From Diadema setosum (lineage: Eukaryota; Echinodermata; Echinoidea; Diadematoida; Diadematidae), in the NCBI GenBank assembly GCA_033980235.1, contig CM067076.1, forward strand, positions 29,674,968-29,738,967: a stretch of DNA of 64,000 bases, written 5' to 3'. The notes under the pieces were generated by a model. It made no database searches and was not told the DNA's origin. It saw only the letters and a list, made by a program, of their open reading frames with translations. Every line of letters begins with the position of its first letter. The stretch's first letter is position 1. This document shows, piece after piece, positions 57,813 to 63,963 of the stretch. The position numbers were made by a program, and so were the translations under genes.

Positions 57813-58497
57813 CATGTAGATATACACACACACACACCATAGATCTATATAATATTCTGCTTTTTTTTTTCAATTTAATTAAGTAAAGAAATCTTTTCTC
57901 GAATACACATTCTTCCAGCTAGATGTCAATCAATCATAACACACTAGAGATCTAGAGAACAAAACTAACATTTCTGTCCACGACCATTTTTTTTTTTTCG
58001 GGGAATTAGAAGAAAAATAAGCAAGTGCTGGCCGAAGACCCCACACCCGCGGTATGTTGGGGTCGAAGAGGGAGGCTGAGCTGAGCACGACAACGTCAGC
58101 CGGAGGGAAAGGCAGCGTGATGGGGAGTATCGTACGTGGCCGCGCACGGAACGGTTTGAGCTAGCATACAAAGAAGCAAGACGTATTTACGTCTGGAAAT
58201 CAGACTTGTAAAAGCTATATTTTTCGGTGTACTTAACGAAGATTTATAGCATCCCACATCACGTCAACCACAAGTGAAATGTTTAAGCAGACGACTCTTA
58301 CCTCCATTTTGACGCGTTTTATCGTTTGCCTGCAGACGATGCTTCAAAACTTTTTGCTGAATATTCAAAACTTCAAAGTGATTCAGCGAGGCATGACCGT
58401 AATCCCAGTCTTCATTGTACCACACGACCAATAGCAGAGTGAAAGTGCACCCTGCGAACAGAACGAAAGTCCAAAGACGAGGCATTCGGCACCACAT
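27877..58497 (-). CDS. UST: Uronyl 2-O-sulfotransferase (8 coding exons, 485 aa)
   Basis: UST transfers sulfate from PAPS to the 2-OH of uronic acid in chondroitin/dermatan sulfate and is a Golgi type II membrane enzyme. On the - strand the coding exons are 58497-58302, 56200-55731, 45532-45380, 42956-42877, 42010-41878, 35682-35585, 30687-30530 and 28046-27877. They total 1458 nt and all phases match. A signal anchor lies at about residues 8-26, then an acidic, serine-rich stem to about 210. The 5'-phosphosulfate site is VYNRVGKCGSR, the His motif is RHLHF, and the 3'-phosphate site is INIIRDPLSRMVS. FRRFGD, FYIIPFFCGQDPRC and VGLLEELD follow. The C-terminal KVKPSP plus LEYKFY block matches UST rather than heparan sulfate 2-O-sulfotransferase. 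It is longer than human UST (about 406 aa, from memory) because of the stem. The Drosophila pipe family is a related alternative name. Confidence 0.94.
28680..28755. repeat. Probable 3' end of a retroelement
   Basis: GCAATTCAGCCTGCGGGCTG followed by CAAGAGATATTATTCAATAA and ATACCTTT. The CAGCCTGCGGGCTG hairpin next to an AATAAA tail is typical of LINE 3' ends in marine invertebrates. No coding part is visible. Confidence 0.45.
29189..29429. mobile_element. Inverted-repeat element with TACCTGCCAAC ends
   Basis: CATACCTGCCAACATTT on the left and AGTTGGCAAGTAGGC on the right are imperfect inverted termini. The AT-rich interior repeats AAAAATCTTA several times. Confidence 0.55.
29533..29885. mobile_element. 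TTAA-flanked element, family 5 copy 1
   Basis: Bounded by TTAAAGGCATAATTAACC and CATGACCTTTAA. Shares AACCGTCTACAGTTATGGTT, GAGAAAAATAGTGATATC and ACTGCTCCCAAAGGTAAAC with copies at 36885-37242 (inverted) and 39874-40217. Confidence 0.85.
30085..30549. repeat. 67-bp minisatellite containing copies of the UST exon 7 donor
   Basis: Seven units with period 66-68. On the - strand each contains GACATTTACACCAAAACAG, then GTGAGT-like sequence, then TGAGTGTTTAGATACACC. The first unit overlaps the true end of UST exon 7. Donor-equivalent positions are about 30530, 30462, 30395, 30328, 30260, 30193 and 30127. Confidence 0.95.
30530..30687 (-). CDS. UST: UST coding exon 7
   Basis: Encodes DPTEWSYEKAVKNFNERYVA then VGLLEELDNTFRVFEKVLPQ and LFAGAEDIYTKT. 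VGLLEELD matches VGILEELE of human UST. The last 20 bases and the GTGAGT donor are the first unit of a downstream minisatellite. Confidence 0.96.
30818..30861. repeat. ATGA tetranucleotide microsatellite
   Basis: About ten uninterrupted GAAT units in UST intron 6. Confidence 0.95.
31573..32045 (+). mobile_element. ACCTCC...GCGGAGGT-type dispersed repeat, copy 1
   Basis: Begins ATTACCTCCACTAAAGCAGG. Includes TTGTGCAAAATAACTGAAAA and GTTCAAGCTGCGCGT, then GGAAATCACTGATTTCTAG. A copy in the opposite orientation lies at 34843-35367. Confidence 0.75.
32045..32333. mobile_element. Foldback element with GGCCCGAATTCACGAA ends
   Basis: AGGCCCGAATTCACGAAGGT at the left and ACCTTCATGAATTCGGGCC at the right continue into GGTACAAATGAAACCATGGT/ACCATGGTTTCATTTGTACC arms. 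The centre repeats CGAAATGATNATTTTGT. The arms pair over about 70 bp. Confidence 0.92.
32868..33123. mobile_element. Inverted-repeat element with 42-bp termini
   Basis: CATATCGTCGCTGGGGTGAC then AAGACCTCGTATCTCAAAAA at the left is mirrored by TTTTTGAGATACGAGGTCTT then GTCACCCCATCGACGATATG at the right. No transposase. Confidence 0.92.
33605..34175. mobile_element. Long palindromic TTAA element, family 6 copy 1
   Basis: TTAAAGGACAAGTTCACCTT at the left and AAGGTGAACTTGTCCTTTAA at the right. The arms include GTTTGAGGAAAATTGGACAA/TTGTCCAATTTTCCTCAAAC and run over most of the 570 bp. Relatives lie at 53040-54067 and 61280-61845. The left tip abuts an inverted end of another element, making a local 38-bp palindrome. 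Confidence 0.9.
34765..34830. repeat. GAT trinucleotide microsatellite
   Basis: GATGATGAAGATGATGATGA-type array running into ATAATAATA in UST intron 6. Confidence 0.95.
34843..35367 (-). mobile_element. ACCTCC...GCGGAGGT-type dispersed repeat, copy 2
   Basis: Opposite orientation to 31573-32045. Shares GAAATCGCTGATCTC, GCGCACTAAACAAAGTGCG, GCAGCTTGAACTCCCAAGTT and GAGTTATTTTGCACA blocks. Ends near CTCCCTTGGCGGACG beside an AAT microsatellite. Confidence 0.75.
35585..35682 (-). CDS. UST: UST coding exon 6
   Basis: Encodes TFDECVLKGRTECLGKKSFY then IIPFFCGQDPRC. FYIIPFFCGQ-PRC closely matches vertebrate UST and holds conserved cysteines. The acceptor CCAG follows a pyrimidine tract; the donor is GTGAGT in phase 2. 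Confidence 0.96.
36613..36888. mobile_element. TTAA element rich in GGTTCGTTATTCCGAA
   Basis: TTAAAGGGG at the left and TTAA at the right. Inside, TTCGTTATTCCGAAG or close variants occur about eight times, with one inverted set (CGGAAAAACGAACCTTCGGA, CTTCGGAATAACGA) near the right end. Confidence 0.85.
36885..37242. mobile_element. TTAA-flanked element, family 5 copy 2 (inverted)
   Basis: Runs directly on from the previous element through a shared TTAA. GTTTACCTTTGGGAACAGTG and AACCGTAACTGTAGACGGTT are the reverse complement of blocks in 29533-29885. Confidence 0.85.
37672..37812. repeat. 47-bp tandem repeat, three units
   Basis: TATATTTTTGTCAACTGTTA then CATGAGGTATTCTATGCAGA then CATTGCA, repeated three times with a single substitution in the first unit. 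Near-identity implies a recent origin. Confidence 0.97.
38345..39370. repeat. Minisatellite of roughly 61-70 bp units
   Basis: CAGGTGTGAATGGGCCATGG then TAGTCCCATTCATAATGGCT then GTCTGCTACTGAGGTGTGAT repeats about 15 times with substitutions and small indels in UST intron 5. Edge units are more degraded than central ones. Confidence 0.95.
39874..40217. mobile_element. TTAA-flanked element, family 5 copy 3
   Basis: TTAAAGGCATTATCTACCAT at the left and TTTAA after ACTGTACG at the right. Shares ACCGTCTACAGTTATGGTTT and CTGCTCCCAAAGGTAAAC with 29533-29885. Confidence 0.85.
41485..41856. mobile_element. Long palindromic element, family 3 copy 2
   Basis: Same sequence as 16241-16594 (TGCTGGGGGATGATTGTTCC, AGCATGCCTGTACA-type centre, CAGTTACTAGCCATCCCCTT). 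The arms pair almost fully. The right end is about 21 bases from the donor of UST exon 5. Confidence 0.92.
41878..42010 (-). CDS. UST: UST coding exon 5 (3'-PSB)
   Basis: Encodes YQMQQPKYINIIRDPLSRMV then SQYYFRRFGDGKSERKY and GTDKYQ. INIIRDPLSR is the PAPS 3'-phosphate binding motif. The donor GTGAGC lies only about 20 bases from the palindromic element at 41485-41856. Confidence 0.97.
42877..42956 (-). CDS. UST: UST coding exon 4 (His motif)
   Basis: Encodes RMLVNVVGRLERPFIFQRHL then HFVDFR. The RHxHF motif carries the His proposed as catalytic base in 2-O-sulfotransferases. Donor GTAAG, phase 2; the acceptor choice is fixed by phase. Confidence 0.95.
43300..43532. repeat. Direct duplication of about 90 bp
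   Basis: GATAATTTTAGGACCTGAAT then TTTTACTTTGTT and GGAAATACACTGTACAATGA occur at about 43300-43382 and again at about 43435-43527 with a few substitutions. Confidence 0.88.
44591..44838. mobile_element. Degenerate TACTGTA-ended MITE-like element
   Basis: TACTGTATAAGGTGTTATTT at the left and ATAAGCCTACAGTA at the right. The interior resembles 6417-6623 (TTTGTGAATTTTGTGAAT, ATCTTGCAAAAATATCTGTG) with the CpGs lost. Confidence 0.65.
44921..45303. mobile_element. TTAA-flanked foldback element, family 4 copy 2
   Basis: TTAAAGAGACTGTACAGTAC at the left; CAGTACTGTACGGTCTCTTTAA region at the right. The arms carry GGTTGAGGTGAGGATTCAAG and TTCAAAACCGATTTTCATCA. It ends 77 bases before UST exon 3. 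Confidence 0.85.
45380..45532 (-). CDS. UST: UST coding exon 3 (5'-PSB)
   Basis: Encodes AQEGEAVVYNRVGKCGSRSV then ITVMRELALKNKFHF and NKTRISPVHE. YNRVGKCGSR is the PAPS 5'-phosphosulfate binding loop of the 2-O-sulfotransferase family. Phase 0 at both ends; donor GTATGT. Confidence 0.97.
45564..45734. mobile_element. TACTGTAAAAC-ended MITE-like element
   Basis: TACTGTAAAATGAGGAATAT at the left; ATATCATGTTTTACAGTA at the right. The interior has TTTTGCAAGAGC and TTCGCAAAATTAAAATG. It lies just upstream (on the - strand) of UST exon 3. Confidence 0.7.
46281..48808. mobile_element. Terminal-inverted-repeat element with periodic CAGATACGTTACC box
   Basis: ATTGGCCCATTCTCAGTAAA then AGCGTTCAAATACG at the left is mirrored by GAACACTTAATCTGAGAATG then GCCCTAT at the right. 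The interior holds ten direct copies and one inverted copy of CAGATACGTTACC or near matches: 46686, 46876, 47043, 47057, 47071, 47281, 47480, 47662, 47836, 48212, and inverted 48590. It also has a diverged internal duplication offset by about 604 bp. No transposase-like ORF is seen. Confidence 0.8.
48910..49056. mobile_element. Short GGCAGATCCAG inverted-repeat element, copy 2
   Basis: CAGTGGCAGATCCAGAGGGG at the left and CCTAGATCTGCCCCTG at the right. Same interior as 13507-13655 (GAAATAAAAAGAAAAAAT, long C run). Confidence 0.85.
49225..49360. repeat. TTTGGGTAATG minisatellite
   Basis: TTTGGGTAATGTTTCCTC, TTTGGGTAATGTTTCACAAT and shorter GGGTAATG units occur about eight times, ending in an inverted CATTGTTACCCAA. 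A CTT microsatellite (49168-49188) lies just upstream. Confidence 0.88.
51312..51593. mobile_element. TTAA-flanked foldback element, family 4 copy 3
   Basis: TTAAAGGGATGGTATAGTAC at the left; ACCATCCCTTTAA at the right. AGAGGAATTCATTTT/AAACTTTGAATTCCTC mark the central arms. Confidence 0.85.
51608..51979. mobile_element. TTAA-flanked foldback element, family 4 copy 4
   Basis: TTAAAGGGACTGTACAGTAC at the left; AGAACTGTACAGTCTCTTCA at the right. GGCTGAGATATCCAAAAA/TTTTTGGATATCTCAGCC form the centre. It is separated from the previous copy by only 14 bases. Confidence 0.88.
52262..52830 (-). pseudogene. LINE C-terminal remnant with zinc-knuckle motif
   Basis: On the - strand the translation includes FHKAIATNDFLSK and then CSVCNREQDSTQHFLIFC. 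This is the C-x2-C-x7-H-x4-C pattern found at the C-terminus of LINE ORF2 proteins. A stop lies between the two pieces, and the 3' (left) end is AT-rich. Only this piece is recognisable, in UST intron 2. Confidence 0.65.
53040..54067. mobile_element. Palindromic family 6 element interrupted by an insertion
   Basis: The left arm (GTTTGAGGAAAATCGGACAA, GGCTGGATGAGAAGAGAAGA, TTCAGAAAGTAGCTGG) and right arm (CATCACAAACTGTAATAAAC, TTTTCCTCAAACTTCACTGA) match 33605-34175. The centre is split by the element at 53297-53825. The right end abuts the family 2 element at 54064. Confidence 0.8.
53297..53825. mobile_element. Inverted-repeat element nested inside family 6 element
   Basis: AGCAGGGTGCTACATAAGCA then CTTGCCC at the left; GGGCAAGTGGTAAAATAAAG then TTATGAAGTACCCTGC at the right. 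GGGCAAG/CTTGCCC words repeat inside. It sits in the middle of the older palindromic element. Confidence 0.85.
54064..54497. mobile_element. TTAA-flanked inverted-repeat element, family 2 copy 2
   Basis: TTAAAGGTGCATGGTCCTGG at the left; GGGACTATGCACCTTTAA at the right. It is the reverse complement of 10987-11409 over its whole length with scattered differences. Confidence 0.88.
55062..55105. repeat. TA microsatellite
   Basis: ATATACATATATATATATAT-type run extending into TACATACATACATG. Confidence 0.95.
55731..56200 (-). CDS. UST: UST coding exon 2 (acidic stem)
   Basis: The CAG acceptor precedes 56200. It encodes LVFEANKSVSKQERKEDS, then a long D/E/S/N-rich, low-complexity stretch (NDGDDDDEGGNNG), and ends WQKLHMLGSVREAE. 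The donor is GTACGT in phase 0. The stem is not conserved with vertebrates in sequence but occupies the expected place between membrane anchor and catalytic domain. Confidence 0.9.
57139..57390. mobile_element. TA-targeted inverted-repeat element, copy C
   Basis: Same family as 21803-22057. Ends TGAAGAGTTTGTTTGCAAAA and TTTTTGCAAACAAACCCTTC. The shared frame MKSLFAKTDKS...FANKPF stays open. This copy is not inside a TA run but follows CTACTAAA. Confidence 0.9.
57532..57782. mobile_element. TA-targeted inverted-repeat element, copy D (inverted)
   Basis: Opposite internal orientation to copy C and 140 bases from it, followed by a TA run. The frame of the other copies reads on the - strand here with small changes. 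Confidence 0.9.
58302..58497 (-). CDS. UST: UST coding exon 1 (signal anchor)
   Basis: Encodes MWCRMPRLWTFVLFAGCTFT then LLLVVWYNEDWDYG and onward to KTRQNG. It has a short cytosolic tail and one membrane span, as expected for a Golgi type II enzyme. The donor is GTAAGA and the exon ends in phase 1. TTTCAG just upstream, at about 58511, could be an acceptor joining a 5' UTR exon. Confidence 0.88.
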
Positions 58498-58530
58498 TTC
58501 TGTTTTCCCACTGAAATTGAAGCTTTTATT

Positions 58531-59070
58531 TTAATGAGGCATCCTCCTCGATGCACACATGCTCAATACTGTTAAAGCAGTACTGTAAGTCGCTTTGGGA
58601 GAAAGTTTTGCAGGTAGGTTTCCTCTTTCCATGTTTATATCAGCATGCTTGTTTGGCTTCTTCCGTAGTACAATTCCTGTACCTGGCCTACTGAGCAAAG
58701 TAATACAGTATTGCGGGAAGTTGCGAGACGCACAACGCAGCGCAACGGATGCAACAAATTCTCCACTGCGGACTTGCGATACGATCGCCCCGTACCGATA
58801 TTCCATTGCCAGGTCATCTCCCCATGGTAACGTAAGGTAGGTAGCGCGTTCTCTCGACTCTAGCTCTCCAGGGAGGCATTTTTCATTTCCACTACCAAAA
58901 CCATCCGGCGCCGAGTCTACGGCATTTACTTTCGTAGGAACGATCTTTAGCAGGTCAGTCGCAGAGATGTAAAGCCCGTAAATAGACGGAAAAGCGAAAA
59001 TTGTTAAGAAAGGATAAAGGAAAAAAGTTTTAAAAGAGCAAATCTTTTCAAAAAGTTTAAGATCAAACAT
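58531..59070 (-). other. 179-codon ORF of unknown status just 5' of UST
   Basis: Opens MFDLKLFEKICSF, has one hydrophobic stretch (FFLYPFLTIFAFPSIYGLYI), then a mixed hydrophilic region with YLTLPWGDDLAMEYRYG. It stops 33 bases before the UST ATG on the same strand. I recognise no family. It could be a lineage-specific exon, a 5' UTR ORF of the UST transcript, or chance. AATAAA (- strand) directly follows the stop, and a TTTCAG acceptor-like site lies between it and the UST start. Confidence 0.3.
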
Positions 59071-60320
59071 GTCTTTTGACTGATGTTGACTTATCGTGCC
59101 CTCTAGAGTGATTGTAGGCAGGTTTGACTAGAAAAAAAGAAGAGGGAAATGCTTTTTGTATTTATGAACAGCAGGGGATATGTATATAAGTATGTTTACG
59201 TCAATATATCTACTTATCAACCCATTGTAAGATACCAGCTTGATTAGATGAAGTTTTCGACACTTTGCCTTCTTCAGCTTTCGAATTATTTTCTACACGC
59301 AAATATAATGTAATGAAAAAATAACCACAAGATTAGGTGTATGCAAGGGTAGTAAACATATTGAACATAACATTAAATAATAAGCTATGGGCATTAAATA
59401 ATAAGCTATAGGAAATGGTATGAACATACTGAATTGGATGTTGTTTCGACATAACAGTTTTGGAACATATTTGGCGATTACAAAACAGAAAACAATGGAA
59501 GATATGATCTAAGAACATAATGGAAGAATAATGTTCCGAAACTGTTAAGCTGATATCACGTTCAGTCCATTGTTCATCATCTATACTCAGAGTGATATGG
59601 CCCTGTCGCTTCTTTCAGCAAACACCTACATTGAATTATGTGGGGTTTTTTTGTTTTTTTTTTGTTTTTTTTTTTCATTTCATCTTTGGTTGGCTGCAAA
59701 ACTCACCCCATCAATGTTTGAGTTTGAGGAAGGGGAGGTGGGGGATGAGGAAGAATTTGTACACTTTCAGCATCTTCTTAAGTGGCAACGACACGATGAA
59801 GTCAAAACTAAATATCGAAGTTTGATCGCAAAAGCCGGGGTGCCATTTTCAAACCTTTTTCATGAAGGTGTTTTTTTCTTTTTCATTTTTCGGAGAGTGT
59901 GCAAAATAACAAAGCAATATGCAAACCAAGAAGAAGGTGAAAGAGGAGGAGAATAAGGAAGATGCCGAAGTGGAAGATGACGGAGGAGAAGAAGGGAAGA
60001 AAAAAGAAGGGAAAAGAGAAGAATTAGACAAAAAAGAGTAGAACAAGAAGGAAAACAGAAATGAAGAATGTGAAATGAAAAAGTATAAGAAAGAAGAAAT
60101 AAAGAAATAGGATAAGCAAAAAGGAACACTAGGAAGGAAGAGAAGAAGAAGAAGAAGAAGAAAGAAGATGATGAATCCTTGTGAGCAAAAACCCTTTTGA
60201 AATCACGGCAAAATATAGCTCGTTTCTCAAACTAAAACTATCTAGCCCATGTTAAATAGAACACGATATAATTGCCGATAATTTCAAATTATCAATGTGT
60301 CAGTGTTAAAATTCATATGT
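59071..60320. other. Intergenic region with polypurine tract, no recognised gene
   Basis: Contains T-rich runs (59640-59680) and a strongly purine-biased strand at about 59918-60180. A 128-codon + strand ORF (59570-59956) is partly acidic but has no recognisable domain and runs through homopolymers, so it is not called as a gene. Confidence 0.5.
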
Positions 60321-60327
60321 AAAACCA

Positions 60328-60475
60328 GGGTGCCATTTCATAATAGATATCAGGATGGCAACTCTTGCTGGAATGGCAACTTCCAATAGCAACAGCCAAC
60401 CAGGAAGCTAGATTATTGCCGGCATTGCCAGCAAGAGTTGCTAATATCATGTCAACTTTTTATGAAATGGGACCC
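60328..60475. mobile_element. Foldback element with CCATTTCATAA/TTATGAAATGG ends
   Basis: AGGGTGCCATTTCATAATAG at the left; TTTTTATGAAATGGGACCC at the right. AGGATGGCAACTCTTGCTGG/CCAGCAAGAGTTGCTAATA form the arms, and the centre has AATGGCAACTTCC/AGCAACAGCC words. Confidence 0.85.
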
Positions 60476-61279
60476 AGATGTCCAAGGACAAAGTTTGTGC
60501 GTAAAATCGACATTTCTCACGAAAGAATTTTGAATTCGAGTTTTATCGCACGAGACGCAGTGCTCAAATTTCGCTATATGTTTGGAGGCACTAGAGGGCG
60601 TTATAGCACTATCGAAATGTCTACTATTGAGATCTACGCATGCGTCATGACAAGATTTGCTGGTTAGAAATTTCACTGGCAAGTCCATGCCTATAAGAAT
60701 AATCTATGGGAGAGGGAGAAAAATTATGGAGGAGAGAGGGGGGAAAGACGCTTTAGACATAAGACAACAAAATCGAACGAGATGGTATCGATGCTAAGTT
60801 ATTGCATTCTTGTCTATTCGGGGAAACAAAGAAATCAAAGCGAAAACTTTAACATTACAAATGCATTGTAATGTTTGAAACACAGGTCAGGAAATGAAAA
60901 GGTTGTGGTGTGGCCTGTGCAATAGGTACTGACTGTCAGTCATATATTATGGCGATCGCGCGTGAAGTTTTCCCCAGCAGTGAGACAGGTCATGTTTATT
61001 CGCATTCATGAAATTCTTCCGTCGAGTTGTTTTTATTGCTACTGATTAACAAATTGTCAAATCATATCGACGTAAAATGTCATGCTTATTTCCTTGTCTG
61101 CTTGTTTATTTCCTAGTCAAGGGATGACGTTTGAACAAGATGTCTATGCTACACCCGCAATTTCATAATTGACCCGGTATAAGGATCGTTGATGTCGTGG
61201 GTGGTTTTGATTAAAGTGTTATTTTGACAGAAAGGACGTCCAAGAGGATTGGAGAAGCCTGGCACCCGAGTGGAGATCT

Positions 61280-61845
61280 TTAAAGGGAAGATAAACCCCA
61301 AGAGCAATGTGGATTGAGTGAAAGCAGCAACATTAGTAGAACACATCAGTGAAAGTTTGAAGAAAATCGGACAATCGATGCAAAAGTTATGAATTTTTAA
61401 AGTTTTGGTGTTGGAACCGCTGGACGAGGAGACTACTAGAGGTTATGACGTATGAGTGGACAACAATACCAAGAAAATATAAAGAAAATTCTACAAATAT
61501 CCATTTTTCATGAAAATTACAAATTCCATCAGCTTGATATTGACATATGTTAAGGGTAGCAATTATTCCCCCTGCTTTCTGAAAGAGGTTGGTCCATTGC
61601 TCTTTCCTAATTCTAGAAAAGTGAATTTTTGTTGAATTTCCTTTATATTTTCTTTGTATTGTTGTCCACTCATACGTCATATCCTCTAGTAGTCTCCTCG
61701 TCCAGCGGTTCCAACATCAAAACTTTAAAAATTCATAACTTTTGCATCGATTGTCCGATTTTCCTCAAACTTTCACTGATGTGTTCTACTAATGTTGCTG
61801 CTTTCACTCAATCCACATTGCTTTTTGGGTTTACCTTCCCTTTAA
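61280..61845. mobile_element. Long palindromic TTAA element, family 6 copy 3
   Basis: TTAAAGGGAAGATAAACCCC at the left; GGGTTTACCTTCCCTTTAA at the right. The arms pair through CGGACAATCGATGCAAAAGT/ACTTTTGCATCGATTGTCCG and the GGAACCGCTGGACGAGGAGA block; CATATGTTAAGGG lies near the centre. Confidence 0.93.
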
Positions 61846-62117
61846 AGACAGCTAGCTATATAGTACAACTCCATAAAATTAAAAAGGACGACAATACCAT
61901 GCAGTACACTGCAGCAGTATTGCTTTTATTGTAGTAGTAGAAGTAGCATAATTAGTTATAGCAGCAACAGCAGTAGTAGTAATAGCTGTGTACTTTTACA
62001 CAATCTAAAAAATAATTTAATGTTGATATGTTTCTACTTCTTGTCTACAAAAAAGAAGAAAATTATCTCACTCAAATCCAGATTTGAAAAGCTCTTGTTT
62101 TGTTAATGCAGCCCCTA

Positions 62118-62489
62118 ATGCCCCAATCACGTTATTATAAACACGGATGCTCAAGGATCTACACAGTGATCCGGGGACGTCCGGGGAGATCCGGGGAGAT
62201 CCGGGATTTTGGTATGACTGTACAGACGGGATCAACACGGCAGTTACACGGATAAGGCCGGAAGAGCGCGGCGTCTACACGGACAAACATGGCATCTACA
62301 CGGATCAACACGGCAGCCACACGGACCACCCCGGATTGCTCTCCCAACGCGGCAATCCCCTGATGACGCCGGATGTTTTTGACCTCCAAAAGTTGCCGTG
62401 TTGGCCTCCCGGCGTCAACATGCGTCTCTCCCCGGATCAGATCCGGGGTGGTCCGGGGTGATCCGGGATGTCTATGTGACTGGGGCATT
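62118..62489. mobile_element. GC-rich inverted-repeat element with ACACGG and TCCGGGG repeats
   Basis: ATGCCCCAATCACGTT at the left; ATGTGACTGGGGCAT at the right. Inside, ATCCGGGG and ACACGGATCAACACGGCA words recur, and the two flanking blocks (GATCCGGGGACGTCCGGGG, GGTCCGGGGTGATCCGGG) are inverted. Open frames on both strands (104 and 128 codons) come from the repeat and show no domain. Confidence 0.82.
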
Positions 62490-62683
62490 AATCTGCATTG
62501 AAACTCGTCGCCAACTACATGACCTTGCATTTTTCGATCTTGCAAATGTTTCTTTCAGTTCCGCCATTCCAACAACAAAACGCAATTGACAAAGTCCGTC
62601 TGCACAAGAAAGCATTATTAAAACAGCGCCATCACTAGGCCGAGGCGTCACCTTTGGCATAAAAAAACAGAACCCGAGCACAA

Positions 62684-63165
62684 CTATAGGGCTCACACGG
62701 GTAAATAATTCCCCATAGAGACGTGTGTCAAAATTCAAAATTCAAAATATCCTGTAAAATAGCTGGGAGAAATGAGGTGTTTCATCTTCACTAACCTGGA
62801 TAAGTGAGATATACCCTTTCATCCATCAAATTTTCAAGGCGGGTTCTTTAGCTCAAACTCTGTCCTAGGGTCCGCAAAGCCAGACTACGAGTTCTTTTCA
62901 CTCAAAAAATCACCTATTTTCTATACATGCACCCGATGAAAATATAGTCTCTTCCAATATTCCATGAGAAAAGCTTTCATCTTCCAACCAAAATACAGTT
63001 TGTAGAGGAATTAATACTCAATATCTGCAGCTATTCAGTTTCTTGCCAGAAACTGCATTATTGATTTTTAATTAATATTTTTCTTCATTTATTTTGGTGT
63101 CTTTGGTACGAATTTGTGAAGGGGTCTGGGACATCCCATTTTATTTACAGGTGTGAGCCCTACAG
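62684..63165. mobile_element. Inverted-repeat element with AGGGCTCACAC ends
   Basis: TATAGGGCTCACACGGG at the left and AGGTGTGAGCCCTACA at the right. TTATTTACAGG and GTAAATAATT next to the ends extend the pairing. The interior is unremarkable. Confidence 0.65.
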
Positions 63166-63335
63166 TACATGTAATCGGTGATGTTTGTGTTCACTGTTCC
63201 TTGTGAGAATGTATTACCTTTCAAAGCAAAGAAACCGTAGACAGAAAGACGCCCGCAGTCATGATGTTAATTGCTGTCTTTATCATGGTTTTCATACTGT
63301 TAATGCAGAAATTATCATTATAATTGATGATATTA

Positions 63336-63380
63336 ATAATTATAACAGTAGTAGTAATTATAATAATAATGATGATAATG

Positions 63381-63469
<89 letters not shown>

Positions 63470-63480
63470 AATAATAACAA
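63336..63480. repeat. AAT trinucleotide microsatellite
   Basis: Long AATAATAAT run (about 63380-63470) flanked by GATGATAATGA variants. It gives spurious poly-Asn and poly-Ile ORFs. Confidence 0.97.
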
Positions 63481-63719
63481 TTTCTATTATCTTGCTTCAT
63501 CTAAGCATTATCACTATTATTATTATAATTACTACTACTGTTATAATTATTAATATCATCTTTATCATCATCATAATCATTAATCATTATTAGTGTATTC
63601 ATTGGCCAGGGATATAGTCCACTCTATACCACATGCAACCCTTTGCAAGCACGCGCAAAAAGGTAAAGAGATAGATACCAGACACTAGTGCAGACATGCG
63701 CTCAAAAACGTTTATATGA

Positions 63720-63838
63720 ATGTAATATAATATAATATAGTGGAATAATGATATAATGTAATATAATATGATATAATATAATATAATATAATATAATATA
63801 ATATAATATAATATAATATAATATAATATAATATAATA

Positions 63839-63886
<48 letters not shown>

Positions 63887-63890
63887 TGCA
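63720..63890. repeat. ATAAT pentamer and TA dinucleotide repeats
   Basis: About 16 TATAATATAA units followed by at least 18 TA dinucleotides. Confidence 0.97.
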
Positions 63891-63963
63891 TCACTCTCTA
63901 TTTTATCTAGCGATATGTTTAATTCACATAAGATCATGCATGTTGGCCTAGAATATAGAAATA

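Noticed and set aside
59570..59956. 128-codon + strand ORF with acidic segment
   Set aside because: It passes through poly-T and poly-purine runs, has no acceptor or donor in keeping with a coding exon, and no recognisable family.
63185..63593. Poly-Asn/poly-Ile ORFs
   Set aside because: Translation of the AAT microsatellite only.
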